From Phytoseiulus persimilis (Eukaryota; Arthropoda; Arachnida; Mesostigmata; Phytoseiidae): a DNA stretch of 64,000 nt. Shown piece after piece: positions 44,901 through 54,986 of this stretch. Every line of letters begins with the position of its first letter. Within the stretch, counting starts at the first letter, position 1. The stretch spans positions 11,718,001-11,782,000 of the forward strand of contig CM075101.1 in assembly GCA_037576195.1 (NCBI GenBank), in the 5' to 3' direction. The notes below the pieces were generated by a model. The model did no database searches. It was not told where the DNA came from and saw only the letters and a list, made by a program, of their open reading frames with translations. The translations under genes were made by a program, and so were the position numbers.

Positions 44901-45157
44901 ACGAGCTGTATGATTCCGAAGGGAAAACAGGGGGTCATAGTCTTAGGTTCGCCGCAATCGAAGAATCGCGATTTTTCGATTTTCGACCGTTTCAGTAAAA
45001 CCGCCGGTGTTGGCAGGCCGTTCGTTGAATGAATACGGAAAAACTGAATTCCGCGTATTTTGAGTGCTTTATCATCTTTCTGCGCCTTCTGGAAGCGGAG
45101 TTATGAGCTGTCAAAGTTTAGCGCGCAGAACTTTTGCACGCACCCAATAGTAGGGGT

Positions 45158-45450
45158 CGCAAATACCCGGTTCCGGGTCCGAGTATCAGACCCGTGGACC
45201 CGGGTGCCCGGGCTCGGTAACTCGGGTACCCGATTCCGGCCTTGAATACCCGGCTCCACGGGTCCAGCTTCGGTTCCGGTAGCGGGTGATTCCGGGGTCT
45301 ATCTGACCATACTTGTCGGGGTCCATGGAGGTGATCCCCAGGTCGATCTGACTATACTTTTGAACCATACTTCGGAACCGCGTACCCGGGTCCACGGGTC
45401 TGATACCCGGACCCGGAACCGGGTATCAGACCCGGTTCTGCGACCCCCAC
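45158..45450. repeat. GC-rich inverted-repeat element with minisatellite units inside
   Basis: GGTCGCAAATACCCGGTTCC at the left and its inverse at the right (GGAACCGGGTATCAGACCCG, TTCTGCGACC) form the arms. Between them are two to three 45-bp family units (CTATCTGACCATACTTGTCG and similar). Confidence 0.75.
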
Positions 45451-45651
45451 CCAATAGTTCTCTTCCGGGTCGTGCCGTACAGGGGGAAAGAGGGGAATCT
45501 CAGCTCACTGCTGAGGCCAATCAGCAAAGAAGACCTCACTCTCGAGGGCTTCCCCAAAACTTTTTGAGAACGATCGGAAAGTCTACCAGTAGCCGTAAAC
45601 TAGGCAGTGAGTATTAGCGAGCCGTACAGCATTAATCAAACAATCCGGATA
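45451..45651. other. Spacer
   Basis: Nothing recognised. Confidence 0.3.
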
Positions 45652-45657
45652 TTTATT
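45652..45657 (-). promoter_or_regulatory. Poly(A) signal of zinc-finger gene
   Basis: AATAAA on the minus strand, about 31 bases after the stop at 45688, supports this as a real gene end. Confidence 0.65.
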
Positions 45658-45687
45658 TCAAACTGAAAAAGCCCATTTACAAATTAT

Positions 45688-47850
45688 TTACAGAAGGTCG
45701 TCGTACTCTTCCTTGATAGCCACCATCTCAGCAACATCGCCTTCCGGGTCTCCTTCGGCGTACTTCATGACCGTGATACCATCGTTGCTCAGAAGCTTCT
45801 TGTGCCGAGTCTTCAGATGACGCTTGTACATGCGCTGCAGGCGGTGCAGGTGAACCTCGATAAGTTGTTGTTTCTGAGTAGATGGTACTTCAGCGAATGC
45901 TGTCTCGTGAAAGTGGCCCCGCAGATCTAATAAGTGAACGGTTTGATTCCGGCGTGACCTCGGTGATGGGAAATAAGGGTCGCAGCCGCCGTGTACGTCT
46001 TCTTGTTGTTGCAGATTTTGCACTGCAGCGCGAAGTCGGGTTCCGTGCGCTCGTTGAGAGCTTTCAAGTAATTGATAGCCAGTTGCTGCAATAGAAGGGT
46101 AGTCAGTTCAGCTCTTAACTTGTTCCAAATCGTTGAATTCCAAAATCTCTGCGAATTCCGCAAAAAATTCTGCAAACTCCGGCCGTGAAACATACCTTCT
46201 CCCATTCAGGAATAACACGGCCGTTGCGGTTCCTTGAAGCTTCATCCGTTTGAATGGTGCCAACAATATTAACTTGCTTTTCCGTTACCTGGGAGTAGCC
46301 GATTTGAACTTGAAGGGATCGATTCCCCGCTGCAAGATGGAGAACAAATTGGGGTTTTTCTTGACTGACGGTTCCTTCGACACCACTGCAACTCCGATGA
46401 CGACACCAATGGAGTCGATGACGACATCCATGATTGCGACGTTCCGGTCATAACGAATAGGAGAATGATTTGGGAACAAACCTCTCGATTTCATTTGACG
46501 CGGCTGGAATACCTGCTGGTACTGAACTTTGCCCTCGAACAGCGAGACTTTCGTCGAGATCTCTTGTTCAGCAACTTCTTCCTCGATCCATTCGACATGT
46601 TCGATCTCTCCCAGGTACTCTTGCGAGCCGTCCGCATAAACAACAACGTTTTCCGAGTCACCGACTCCTTCATACTCTCGGTAGGTGCTCTGATAAGAGA
46701 CATCCTCAACATATTGGTAGCTTTCTTCTTGATATTCAACAGCGTACTCTTCCCCGGTTCCCTGGTCAACGACAATGTGCATAGTGCGCGGCTGAGAAGA
46801 TGTACTCGGAACTGCCTGAACTTCTTCCTGCCCTTCGGCAACGCTGTTTTCCTGAAATTCGTAGAGCACACCACTCGCATCTGTGAAGTACGTCGTTCGT
46901 GAAAAGGGCATATTTTCCATCCGAGTCACGCAAGATACTCGATGCGGAATGCAGACGTCTTCTACGGTCGGGGCCGTACCTTCGTAAACGTATCTCGTTG
47001 TGGTGTTTTACTGCTCTTGCGGCGCTTGTTCAACAATGTGCTGAACAGAAACCGTTTCTGGCTCTTCTTCTTCTTCCTTCTCCGAAGAAGATTCCGGTAT
47101 CGGCTCTGCTCGAATGTTTTCGATCTCGGAGATGTTCGGCAGCAAAGGCGTGTACAAAGAAGGGCACGGTGGCGTCGAGATGCAAACAGGGGGTCCGGGA
47201 TCTGAGAAAAATTCCGAATATTCAGACAGAGAACTTTCTACATCCTGCGGAACGGAATCGCTGAAAGCCGCCACGACGAATGGCAAACAACGCAGCCGGC
47301 CAAAAGTTTACTCGAGAGCTGTGCACTCACTGAGGTGATGCGTTCCGTCCGCATCGATTTTGATGGCCGTAGTAGCATACTTCTCCCGCGGAACTTCAGC
47401 GGGTCCACACGGATGGGTTTAGTAACGTTTTCCGAGCTCGTCAAGAACCGTCCAGTCGCCACCGGTCTCGAGAGGGTTCAACGTGTGTGGATGGAACAAA
47501 GGTTCGCCCTCCTCGTCGTTGTCCTCGACCTCCGAAGCGCTGTGGTTGGGAAAAAAAACAGGTATTCCTCCGGGCTCGAATTCAAACACGCATCCCTTCC
47601 GGACTCCAGGCCAGTCGAGGACGCGTAGGTACAGTCCGGGGAAATCGCGAGCCTCGCCTCAGGGTAGCAGATGACGAGCTGTTCGTTCTCTGTTGGCCTG
47701 ATATTTCTAAGACCACGATAACTTCAGAGTCTGATAAATCTGATCCTCCTCCTCGACCTGGATAATTCCAGCATCCCTATCAATCTCCTGTATGTGCTCG
47801 GAGAGGTGACTCTGCATGAGCTGTCGCGCTCTGACTTCGCGGCTGGAATT
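45688..47850 (-). CDS. C2H2 zinc-finger protein gene with in-frame stops
   Basis: Exon-like blocks read leftward: about 47850-47740 (SREVRARQLMQSHLSEH), 47660-47335 (PGVRKGCVFEFEPGGIPVFF to a GTGAGT donor), 47286-46285 (acidic, Glu/Tyr/Val-rich), a short exon ending GTATGT near 46200, and 46109-45688 after a TTCTATTGCAG acceptor. The last block has a finger (CKIC with HHRGH), the linker GIKPF, then ICGATFTRQHSLKYH and a final RHLKTRH finger. The tail is acidic. Stops interrupt otherwise coherent frames: TAA near 47425, TAA near 47009, TAG near 45931, plus a frameshift near 45835. Probably a nuclear DNA-binding protein. It may be a pseudogene, or the lesions may be sequence errors or very short introns. 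Confidence 0.55.
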
Positions 47851-47935
47851 TCGACAAAGTGTCAGTTGGAGCTACCTGGAGCTGCGGCATCCGAGGACGT
47901 GTCACCGACCACGGTCATGGACCGGTAAATAACAT

Positions 47936-48468
47936 TTATTTGATAGGTTGATGCTCACTGTGGCTCCAGAAGGCAGCTCTGCATTTATCGGGGAATAGCC
48001 GACACATGTAGCAAAATTTGGTTCCAGCGTCATCGGTTTTGTAAATGGCGAACATGTCGACGAGCGTCGACGGTTTCAACGCCTTGATCTGATCGAGAGT
48101 CATCTGCGATGTCTGCAAAGGAAGCTCGTCGAGTGATTTCCGCAAGATGCTAATAGGGGCGTGCCGGCCCTGCGGTGTCCTTGGTTTCGCTTGAGTTCGA
48201 ACTGGAGTTGAGCCGGAACCTTCTCAGGTGCTCGAAATCTCGAGGACAATCCCACCACGTACCTTATTTTTGGCGTTGGGGGTGCTCAGAGTTGCCGACG
48301 CAACTTCGGCAAGCATCGAGAGCATCGCCTTCTTTTCTTTCGATGATGGAAGATTTATAGCTCGAATTTTACAGCTTGAATTTCATGAGTGACTGAATGA
48401 CGAGGTTATCAATCAATGGATCATCCAGTGAAATCGGATTACAGTCAACTAGCCGAGAGAACAGCTAC
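47936..48468 (-). CDS. Exons of an unrecognised gene, possibly 5' part of the zinc-finger gene
   Basis: Three minus-strand blocks: 48468-48387 after a CGTAG acceptor (frame DDPLIDNLVIQSLMKFKL then TAA), about 48340-48263 ending at GTACGT (AMLSMLAEVASATLSTPNAK), and 48155-47936 after CCCTATTAG (LDQIKALKPSTLVDMFAIYK, then FCYMC and HSEH, a finger-like pattern). The frame ends in TAA overlapping an AATAAA. Splice phases do not all agree, so the model is provisional. It may be a separate gene upstream of the zinc-finger exons. Confidence 0.35.
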
Positions 48469-48562
48469 GACGGCCGCGAACTCGGCGGCAGCAGCAGCAG
48501 TAGCAGGGAGCGGTGACGGCGAACGGTGTCAGGAACTACGGAGTTCTTTCGGCGAGCAATAG
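48416..48562 (+). CDS. Short Ala-rich frame, possible first exon
   Basis: ATG at 48416 opens a 48-codon frame with a poly-Ala tract (TAANSAAAAAVAGSGDG), ending TAG at 48560. It overlaps a minus-strand exon candidate. A second plus-strand block at about 48621-48731 (GMDPMKNEVLVLSVLRALSS, donor GTGAGA) could follow it, but the phase does not fit simply. No family is known. Confidence 0.25.
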   Translation: MDHPVKSDYSQLAERTATTAANSAAAAAVAGSGDGERCQELRSSFGEQ

Positions 48563-48734
48563 GGATTTTACGGAGCGAACACATCGTTGGTTAGCCATGA
48601 CTTCCAAAAGCTGACAGTTCGTCCGACATGAGCGGCAGAAACGGCAGGGATTGGCTCCGACCTACGGCATGGATCCCATGAAGAACGAGGTGCTGGTGCT
48701 CTCTGTGCTCCGTGCGCTGTCTTCCAAACGCTGT

Positions 48735-49129
48735 GAGACACCTAACTGACTGCCGGCTGCACACCGGCATTGCCGCTGCCGGAGCATGCGCGGTGGGCCT
48801 TCAGCACGGAGAGCGCTGCACGACGCATCCACATGAGGATGTACTTTATTCGTTGTTACCAATCAACATTAAGCACTCATTCGAGTGCGTGACAACTACT
48901 GTCTCGAGAATTGAGTCCACAAAAGAAACCCAAGATCACGAAAATGATTTCATCGCCTCAAGAACAACGAACAATATTATCCGTGGGGAAGAAGCCTCTT
49001 CGGTTTTGCGTTGTTCTTTCTTGCCGATTCTCGGAACGTGAATCATCAATCTCGCCGAGAACAAAGACTCCTGTAATCGATCGAACTTGACACTCTCGTT
49101 TGGCATCCGAACTGAAATCATACTGTCGA
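48735..49129. other. No gene seen
   Basis: Nothing recognisable. Confidence 0.3.
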
Positions 49130-49330
49130 CCGGAGAAAGATGCTTTTAGGCCAATATGTCTTCTCAACACAGTAGCAAAGGCGGCAGAAACGATCATCAA
49201 CCGTCGGCTCAAGAAAGAACTTGAAGAGAACGGGAGTCTTGCGGATCCTGTATTTCCAGTCTGTTCTCTCAGAGACTACAAATCTGTCCTCAACCATGCT
49301 GCTGACTCTCTGATCCCAGAGACGCGACAT
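49130..49330 (+). pseudogene. R1-like LINE fragment (start of RT)
   Basis: FRPICLLNTVAKAAETIINR is followed by LKKELEENGSLADP, the first conserved block of R1/Jockey-type reverse transcriptases. The rest of the RT is absent. It may derive from the same family as 30714-31963. Confidence 0.8.
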
Positions 49331-49683
49331 ATATTTTTTTTCTTGGAACCACTCACAAAGGGTCGACCCTATTATTCACAAAAGGAACTGTGAGTGTGGG
49401 AAAAAAAGAAAACGAGAATGCGAAAAGACAGAAGAGCCATAGGAAAAAAATGCATTTACGCTCGACCCAGAAGAATGGAAAATTCAGCTGGAGTGTGGGA
49501 CTCATGAGATGATACCCACTAAAAAAAACCTAAGGCTCATTATCTGGAAGATGCGAGAGAATAGAAGTTCGAAAGAGTTTGGGATTGTAGGTTGAAGGTT
49601 GGTTCGCACGCGACCTGAGAGAACATGATACCTCTCAAAACTTCTCCCAAAAGACGCAACTTGATTCGAATAGTTATCCTTAC
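49331..49683. other. No gene seen
   Basis: A-rich sequence without motifs. Confidence 0.35.
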
Positions 49684-49685
49684 TA

Positions 49686-50384
49686 CAGGGTGGTCATCGT
49701 AAGTCGGGAACTTTCTTACCCTCTCTTGTTTTGCTCATAACTCGGTGAAAAATGATCCGATTCTAGAATTTTTTTTGGGTTTGATAGCTGGAAGGATGGC
49801 GCATCTTTTCCTTCTCGATTTTCGTGAATCGGTCGAAAATTGAATTTTGTAAATCGGCTCAAAGATTGCCTTTTTTCTTTTTCAACTTTCATCAAAAAAC
49901 TGATCGTAAAACTTCTGAAGTCAACCGATCGAATTCGGAAGTGCAAAGGTCGACGCAGCATAGGATGCTGCTCAAACGCCCGGCAACTCCAGATTTCTAG
50001 CTCAGGATCTGTAAGAAGGGCGAACGATCGTTTCAACCTTGATGTCAAGATCCACCTCCTGACAAGATCGCGTTCTCTGCATTTCGGCCCGTAGCTCCTC
50101 AGGGAAGCCGAATTCGAAAAATTTTCCGATGGCAAAAAGTTCTTAGAATGGTCCAAACTACCCGACTATTGAGTTGTCGGGTCGATCCGACAACTTTTTC
50201 TCTCGTCCGAAAATCGAGCTCATCCAGGTTTTCCTTCCAGGACGAAAAACTGGAAAAGCTCAAGATGCGCCATCCCTCCAGCTATCGAACGCCAAAAAAA
50301 AATCTAGAATCGGATCATTTTTCACCGAGTTATGTGCAAAACAAGAGAGGGTAAGAAAGTTCCCGACTTACGATGACCGCCCTG
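49686..50384. mobile_element. MITE with about 180-bp inverted repeats and TA duplication
   Basis: The ends are CAGGGTGGTCATCGTAAGTC and the inverse of CAGGGCGGTCATCGTAAGTC, with TA at 49684-49685 and 50385-50386. Arms continue through GGAACTTTCTTACCCTCTC and GAAAAATGATCCGATTCTAG. No transposase is present. Confidence 0.9.
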
Positions 50385-50465
50385 TATATAAAACCCGCTT
50401 AGTCTGTCAGTTTGCCAGTTCGTCAGTTTGTCAGTTCGTCAGTTTGTCCGCCTTCCTTCTGGACC
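50385..50465. repeat. Short tandem repeat
   Basis: CAGTTTGTCAGTTCGT-type units repeat about three times before the minisatellite begins. Confidence 0.8.
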
Positions 50466-52710
50466 ATGGAGGAGGTGGAGTCTGGAGAAGTGATTCCGGC
50501 ATCGATCTGACCATACTCTTCTGGGTCTGGGGAAGTGATGTCGGCATCGATCTGACCATACTTTTCTGGGTCTGGGGAAGTGATTTCGGCATCGATCTGA
50601 CCATACTTTTCTGGGTCTGGGGAAGTGATTTCGGCATCGATCTGTCCATACATTCCTGGGTCTGGGGAAGTGATGTCGGCATCGATCTGACCATACTTTT
50701 CTGGGTCTGGGGAAGGGATACCGGCATCGATCTGACCATACTTTCCTGGGTCTGGGAAAGCGATTTCGGCATCGATCTGTCCATACATTCCTGGGTCTGG
50801 GGAAGTGATGTCGGCATCGATCTGTCCATACATTCCTGGGTCTGGGGAAGTGATGTCGGCATCGATCTGACCATACTTTTCTGGGTCTGGGGAAGGGATT
50901 CCGGCATCGATCTGACCATACTTTCCTGGGTCTGGGGAAGCGATTTCGGCATCGATCTGTCCATACATTCCTGGGTCTGGGGAAGTAATGTCGGCATCGA
51001 TCTGACCATACTCTTCTGGGTCTGGGGAAGTGATGTCGGCATCGATCTGACCATACTTTCCTGGGTCTGGGGAAGCGATTTCGGCATCGATCTGACCATA
51101 CTTTCCTGGGTCTGGGGAAGGGATTCCGGCACCGATCTGACCATACTTTCCTGGGTCTGGGGAAGCGATTTCGGCATCGATCTGTCCATACATTCCTGGG
51201 TCTGGGGAAGTGATGTCGGCATCGATCTGTCCATACATTCCTGGGTCTGGGGAAGTGATGTCGGCATCGATCTGACCATACTTTTCTGGGTCTGGGGAAG
51301 GGATTCCGGCATCGATCTGACCATACTTTCCTGGGTCTGGGGAAGCGATTTCGGCATCGATCTGTCCATACATTCCTGGGTCTGGGGAAGTAATGTCGGC
51401 ATCGATCTGACCATACTCTTCTGGGTCTGGGGAAGTGATGTCGGCATCGATCTGACCATACTTTCCTGGGTCTGGGGAAGCGATTTCGGCATCGATCTGA
51501 CCATACTTTCCTGGGTCTGGGGAAGGGATTCCGGCACCGATCTGACCATACTTTCCTGGGTCTGGGGAAGCGATTTCGGCATCGATCTGTCCATACATTC
51601 CTGGGTCTGGGGAAGTGATGTCGGCATCGATCTGTCCATACATTCCTGGGTCTGGGGAAGTGATGTCGGCATCGATCTGACCATACTTTTCTGGGTCTGG
51701 GGAAGGGATTCCGGCATCGATCTGACCATACTTTCCTGGGTCTGGGGAAGCGATTTCGGCATCGATCTGTCCATACATTCCTGGGTCTGGGGAAGTAATG
51801 TCGGCATCGATCTGACCATACTTTCCTGGGTCTGGGGAAGCGATTTCGGCATCGATCTGTCCATACATTCCTGGGTCTGGGGAAGTGATTTCGGCATCGA
51901 TCTGACCATACTTTCCTGGGTCTGGAGAAGTGATTCCGGCATCGATCTGACCATACTTTCCTGGGTCTGGGGAAGCGATTTCGGCATCGATCTGTCCATA
52001 CATTCCTGGGTCTGGGGAAGTGATTTCGGCATCGATCTGTCCATACATTCCTGGGTCTGGGGAAGTGATGTCGGCATCGATCTGACCATACTTTCCTGGG
52101 TCTGGAGAAGTGATTCCGGCATCGATCTGACCATACTTTCCTGGGTCTGGGGAAGCGATTTCGGCATCGATCTGTCCATACATTCCTGGGTCTGGGGAAG
52201 TGATTTCGGCATCGATCTGACCATACTTTCCTGGGTCTGGAGAAGTGATTCCGGCATCGATCTGACCATACTTTCCTGGGTCTGGAGAAGTGATTCCGGC
52301 ATCGATCTGACCATACTTTCCTGGGTCTGGGGAAGCGATTTCGGCATCGATTTGACCATACTTTTCTGGGTCTGGAGAAGTGATTCCGGCACCGATCTGA
52401 CCTTACTTCTCTGGGTCTAAGGAAGTGATTTCGGCATCGATCTGACCATACTTTTCTGGGTCTGGAGAAGTTATTCCGGCACCGATCTAACCATACTTCA
52501 CTGGGTCTGGGGGAATGATTCTGGCATCGATCTGACCATACTTTTCTGGGTCTGGGGAAGTGATTACGACATCGATCCGACCATACTTTTCAAGGTCTGC
52601 GAGAAGTATTCAAGCGTCGATCTGACCATTCTTCTCGGAGTCTAAGGAGGTCATTCCGGGATCGACCTGACCATACTTTTCGGAGTCTGGGGGGGGGTGA
52701 TTGCAGAGTC
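50466..52710. repeat. 45-bp minisatellite array 2, about 50 units, with 405-bp higher-order repeat
   Basis: The unit is GAAGTGATTTCGGCATCGAT followed by CTGACCATACTTTTCTGGGT and CTGGG, the reverse-strand form of array 1. Between about 50750 and 51800 nine-unit blocks recur almost exactly with a 405-bp period (for instance GGCACCGA at 51128 and 51533). Units decay towards the right end. Frames of 748, 586 and 653 codons exist on both strands only because the unit is 15 codons long; they are not genes. Confidence 0.97.
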
Positions 52711-53322
52711 GATCTGACCATAACAACATGTACCAATCAACTGAATGAGAAGATAGTTTTAGGAATGATGCTGGTCATCTATATCACCAAAAATCGACGC
52801 TCCATGGATAATTTCAAGGAACGCTGGACCCTTCCTACAAGACCCCAACGAATTCGCCAGTAACATTCAACCGCTATCCGGAGAAGTCCTCAAAAGCACC
52901 TTGATAGCGTCACTACCTCTCCTAACCGCTCGTGCTGCTCTCGTCTGCGAGAACAACGAATAATCTACTGTAGAACGATCTAACAAATTTCTAACTGAAT
53001 CAGGAAAACCCGTCGTCATGTGACGGTGAAGTGGCATATTCCGAGGCCATGTTGGACATCGCGTTTCCTACGCGCTATTGATTACTGCGCTTATCTTATG
53101 ATACCGAAGTTGAGCACAGGCGACGGAGATGCTAGAGGTGAACTCACGGAGAGGTGAACTCAGAGGTGACGGCGCGGCACAGATTCTCGTGGGATCTTCT
53201 GGTTGACAACCGAAGTTTCGACCTTCCTCCCGGGCCTCATAGCGTTCCGGTTGAAACAGAATGAGGCGATCCATGTTTATGTGAACGTTATCCATCCTGC
53301 AGCAGCACTGAGACGGGAGACA
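52711..53322. other. No firm gene
   Basis: The minus frame 53295-53068 starts MDNVHINMDRLILFQPERYE and lies directly after the KDM4-like exon, but it does not resemble the next part of that family. Confidence 0.3.
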
Positions 53323-53749
53323 CTAGGGTGTGTTGTACTTCGGTGAGAATGCCATATTCTTGAAATAACCGACAGTCATCATTTTCTCATCCGCGTAGTA
53401 TTGTTGGTAGATACCGCCTTTGCCGTAAACTTTTTGCTGTCAATGAGAGCAGGAATCGGCATGTTCAGGTTGTCCGGCGTGTCGTACGGCCGTGGTCGAG
53501 CACTCCATCCTGGCGGTATGATCTGAAAGTGTGCAAATCATTCGAAAATACTCTGGAGTCAGTTTCCCTTCGGAGGATTCTTTCGGCGATCAGAAATCAC
53601 CTTCGCGATGCCGGCCTTGTGTGCCCCGTGACTTCCCATGAATTCGATGTAATTGGAGGAGTTGTTCATCTCCTTCAAATTTGGCCTGGAAATCATATTG
53701 CGAGGGGCCGAGCCAGGTGTGGCGGGGCTTTTGTGGCAGGCGTTTGCCG
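53323..53749 (-). pseudogene. KDM4-like JmjN-region fragment (2 exons)
   Basis: Exon 53749-53601, after a TTATCTCTTACGTTGCAG acceptor, encodes ISRPNLKEMNNSSNYIEFMG and SHGAHKAGIAK, then a GTGATT donor. Exon 53522-53323, after CTTTCAG, continues IIPPGWSARPRPYDTPDNLN. After a one-base frameshift it reads GGIYQQYYADEKMMTVGYFK and KYNTP, then TAG. This matches the JmjN and linker part of KDM4 histone lysine demethylases (GAH-AG-AK-IPP--W, then G-Y-QY----K-MTV--F). The JmjC catalytic domain is not present, so this is a fragment or pseudogene. Confidence 0.7.
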
Positions 53750-54986
53750 CTGCAACGTAAGAGATAAACTGTCATTCCATTCGCATCAGAGTCGTGACGG
53801 AGGATATGGAGAAGAATCACACAACACTCGTGCACATAGTTATGTTCGAGCATCTGATCATTTGGGTCCCTGAACCCCAAGTTCTCACGATGACTTCAAT
53901 GGGGGGCAGTAGAGATATCCTCTATGAAATTGACGACAAGGAAAGTACCCTTCATACTAATGCCTTACTTGAGCCTTGAAGTTTTTCGCTTGGGAGGACT
54001 TGGGATGCAGCGAGAACTTTCTGCGGACGGCAAGCTGAGGATTAGCACACCCAGAGATCAGAGATGTCTTCTAATCCGCGATCGGAGGAGCCGTTGGAAA
54101 AGTTTCTATCATCGAAGGTACACTTCTCTCAGGATTCGCTTCCTGTTAGCACTTTTTCTTTCACTGCTTTCGCATGGAAAAATCATTTTCTCGCGCACGA
54201 CTAATCTGATCACAGATCCAGAGACGTCTAAGGGTTCACCTCGATGTGGTTTCACCTCCTGGGAAGTTTCGTGAATTTTCGAAGCTCTCAAGGAGCCACA
54301 GCAAACCTCTACTCCGAAACTGCTATCCCATCTAGACTTCGATCAAGTGTCAAATGAGGGCAGACTTCCTCGCTTGATTCGAGCGGATTTTCGCGAATAA
54401 CCCCGATTTCACGTGACTCTCGACTCTTCCCAGTGAAGACTCACGCCTCTTCCGTCATGCACTCTTTCGCAATGCCGAAGTCGAGAGATTTTCTCATCTG
54501 TTGAAAAACATCCCCACGGATGTTCTGACCCACTCTTCAGATCAGCATGATGCGAGGTATCATTTATAAATCGAAATCAGAGGAAGAACATCGTCCGTAG
54601 AGAGATCCTCGCTTCACGGTGTCTCCGTCGCCGCCTGAGTGCTCATCGGCAGAGTCCTCGTCGCCTCAAACAGCGTTTTCTCCCGGAATCGCCGTGAGTG
54701 TCGACGTAAGCGTACCGGGAGTGCACGCGGGTCTTGGGGCAGCCCTAAGCGTAGCAGCGGCCGCTCAAGTACCACCATACCACCTTTTTCAAACGATGAA
54801 AGCGCACCAACGCATATCACGAGGTATATTCTGTGGCATTTCAATACAAAGGGTGACCTGTGCGGCGGCCTTAAGGGGGGATGTTCACATCTCGTTGTGA
54901 GAGTCGGGCAAGTAATACCTAACCGTATCCTCCGTAACCGAGCCTCGTACTAAATGATACGTAACATATGAATCTACCCGCATAAA
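53750..54986. other. No gene seen
   Basis: Scattered short frames without domains. Confidence 0.4.

Larger units (their letters stand above)
41853..45148. mobile_element. Foldback TIR element carrying nested insertions
   Basis: The ends are TATTGGGTGCGTGCATAAGT and the inverse of TATTGGGTGCGTGCAAAAGT, with arms of 200 bp or more and a TA at each outer end. It is related to the MITE at 7786-8347. The left arm is interrupted by a solo LTR (42060-42464) and by Helitron-derived sequence (about 42530-44270). Without these, the arms would pair almost to the centre near 44590. Confidence 0.85.

Noticed and set aside
50174-52420. A 748-residue repetitive protein on the plus strand (and 586/653-residue frames on the minus strand)
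   Set aside because: All are readings of the 45-bp tandem unit; equally long frames on both strands show they are not evidence of coding.
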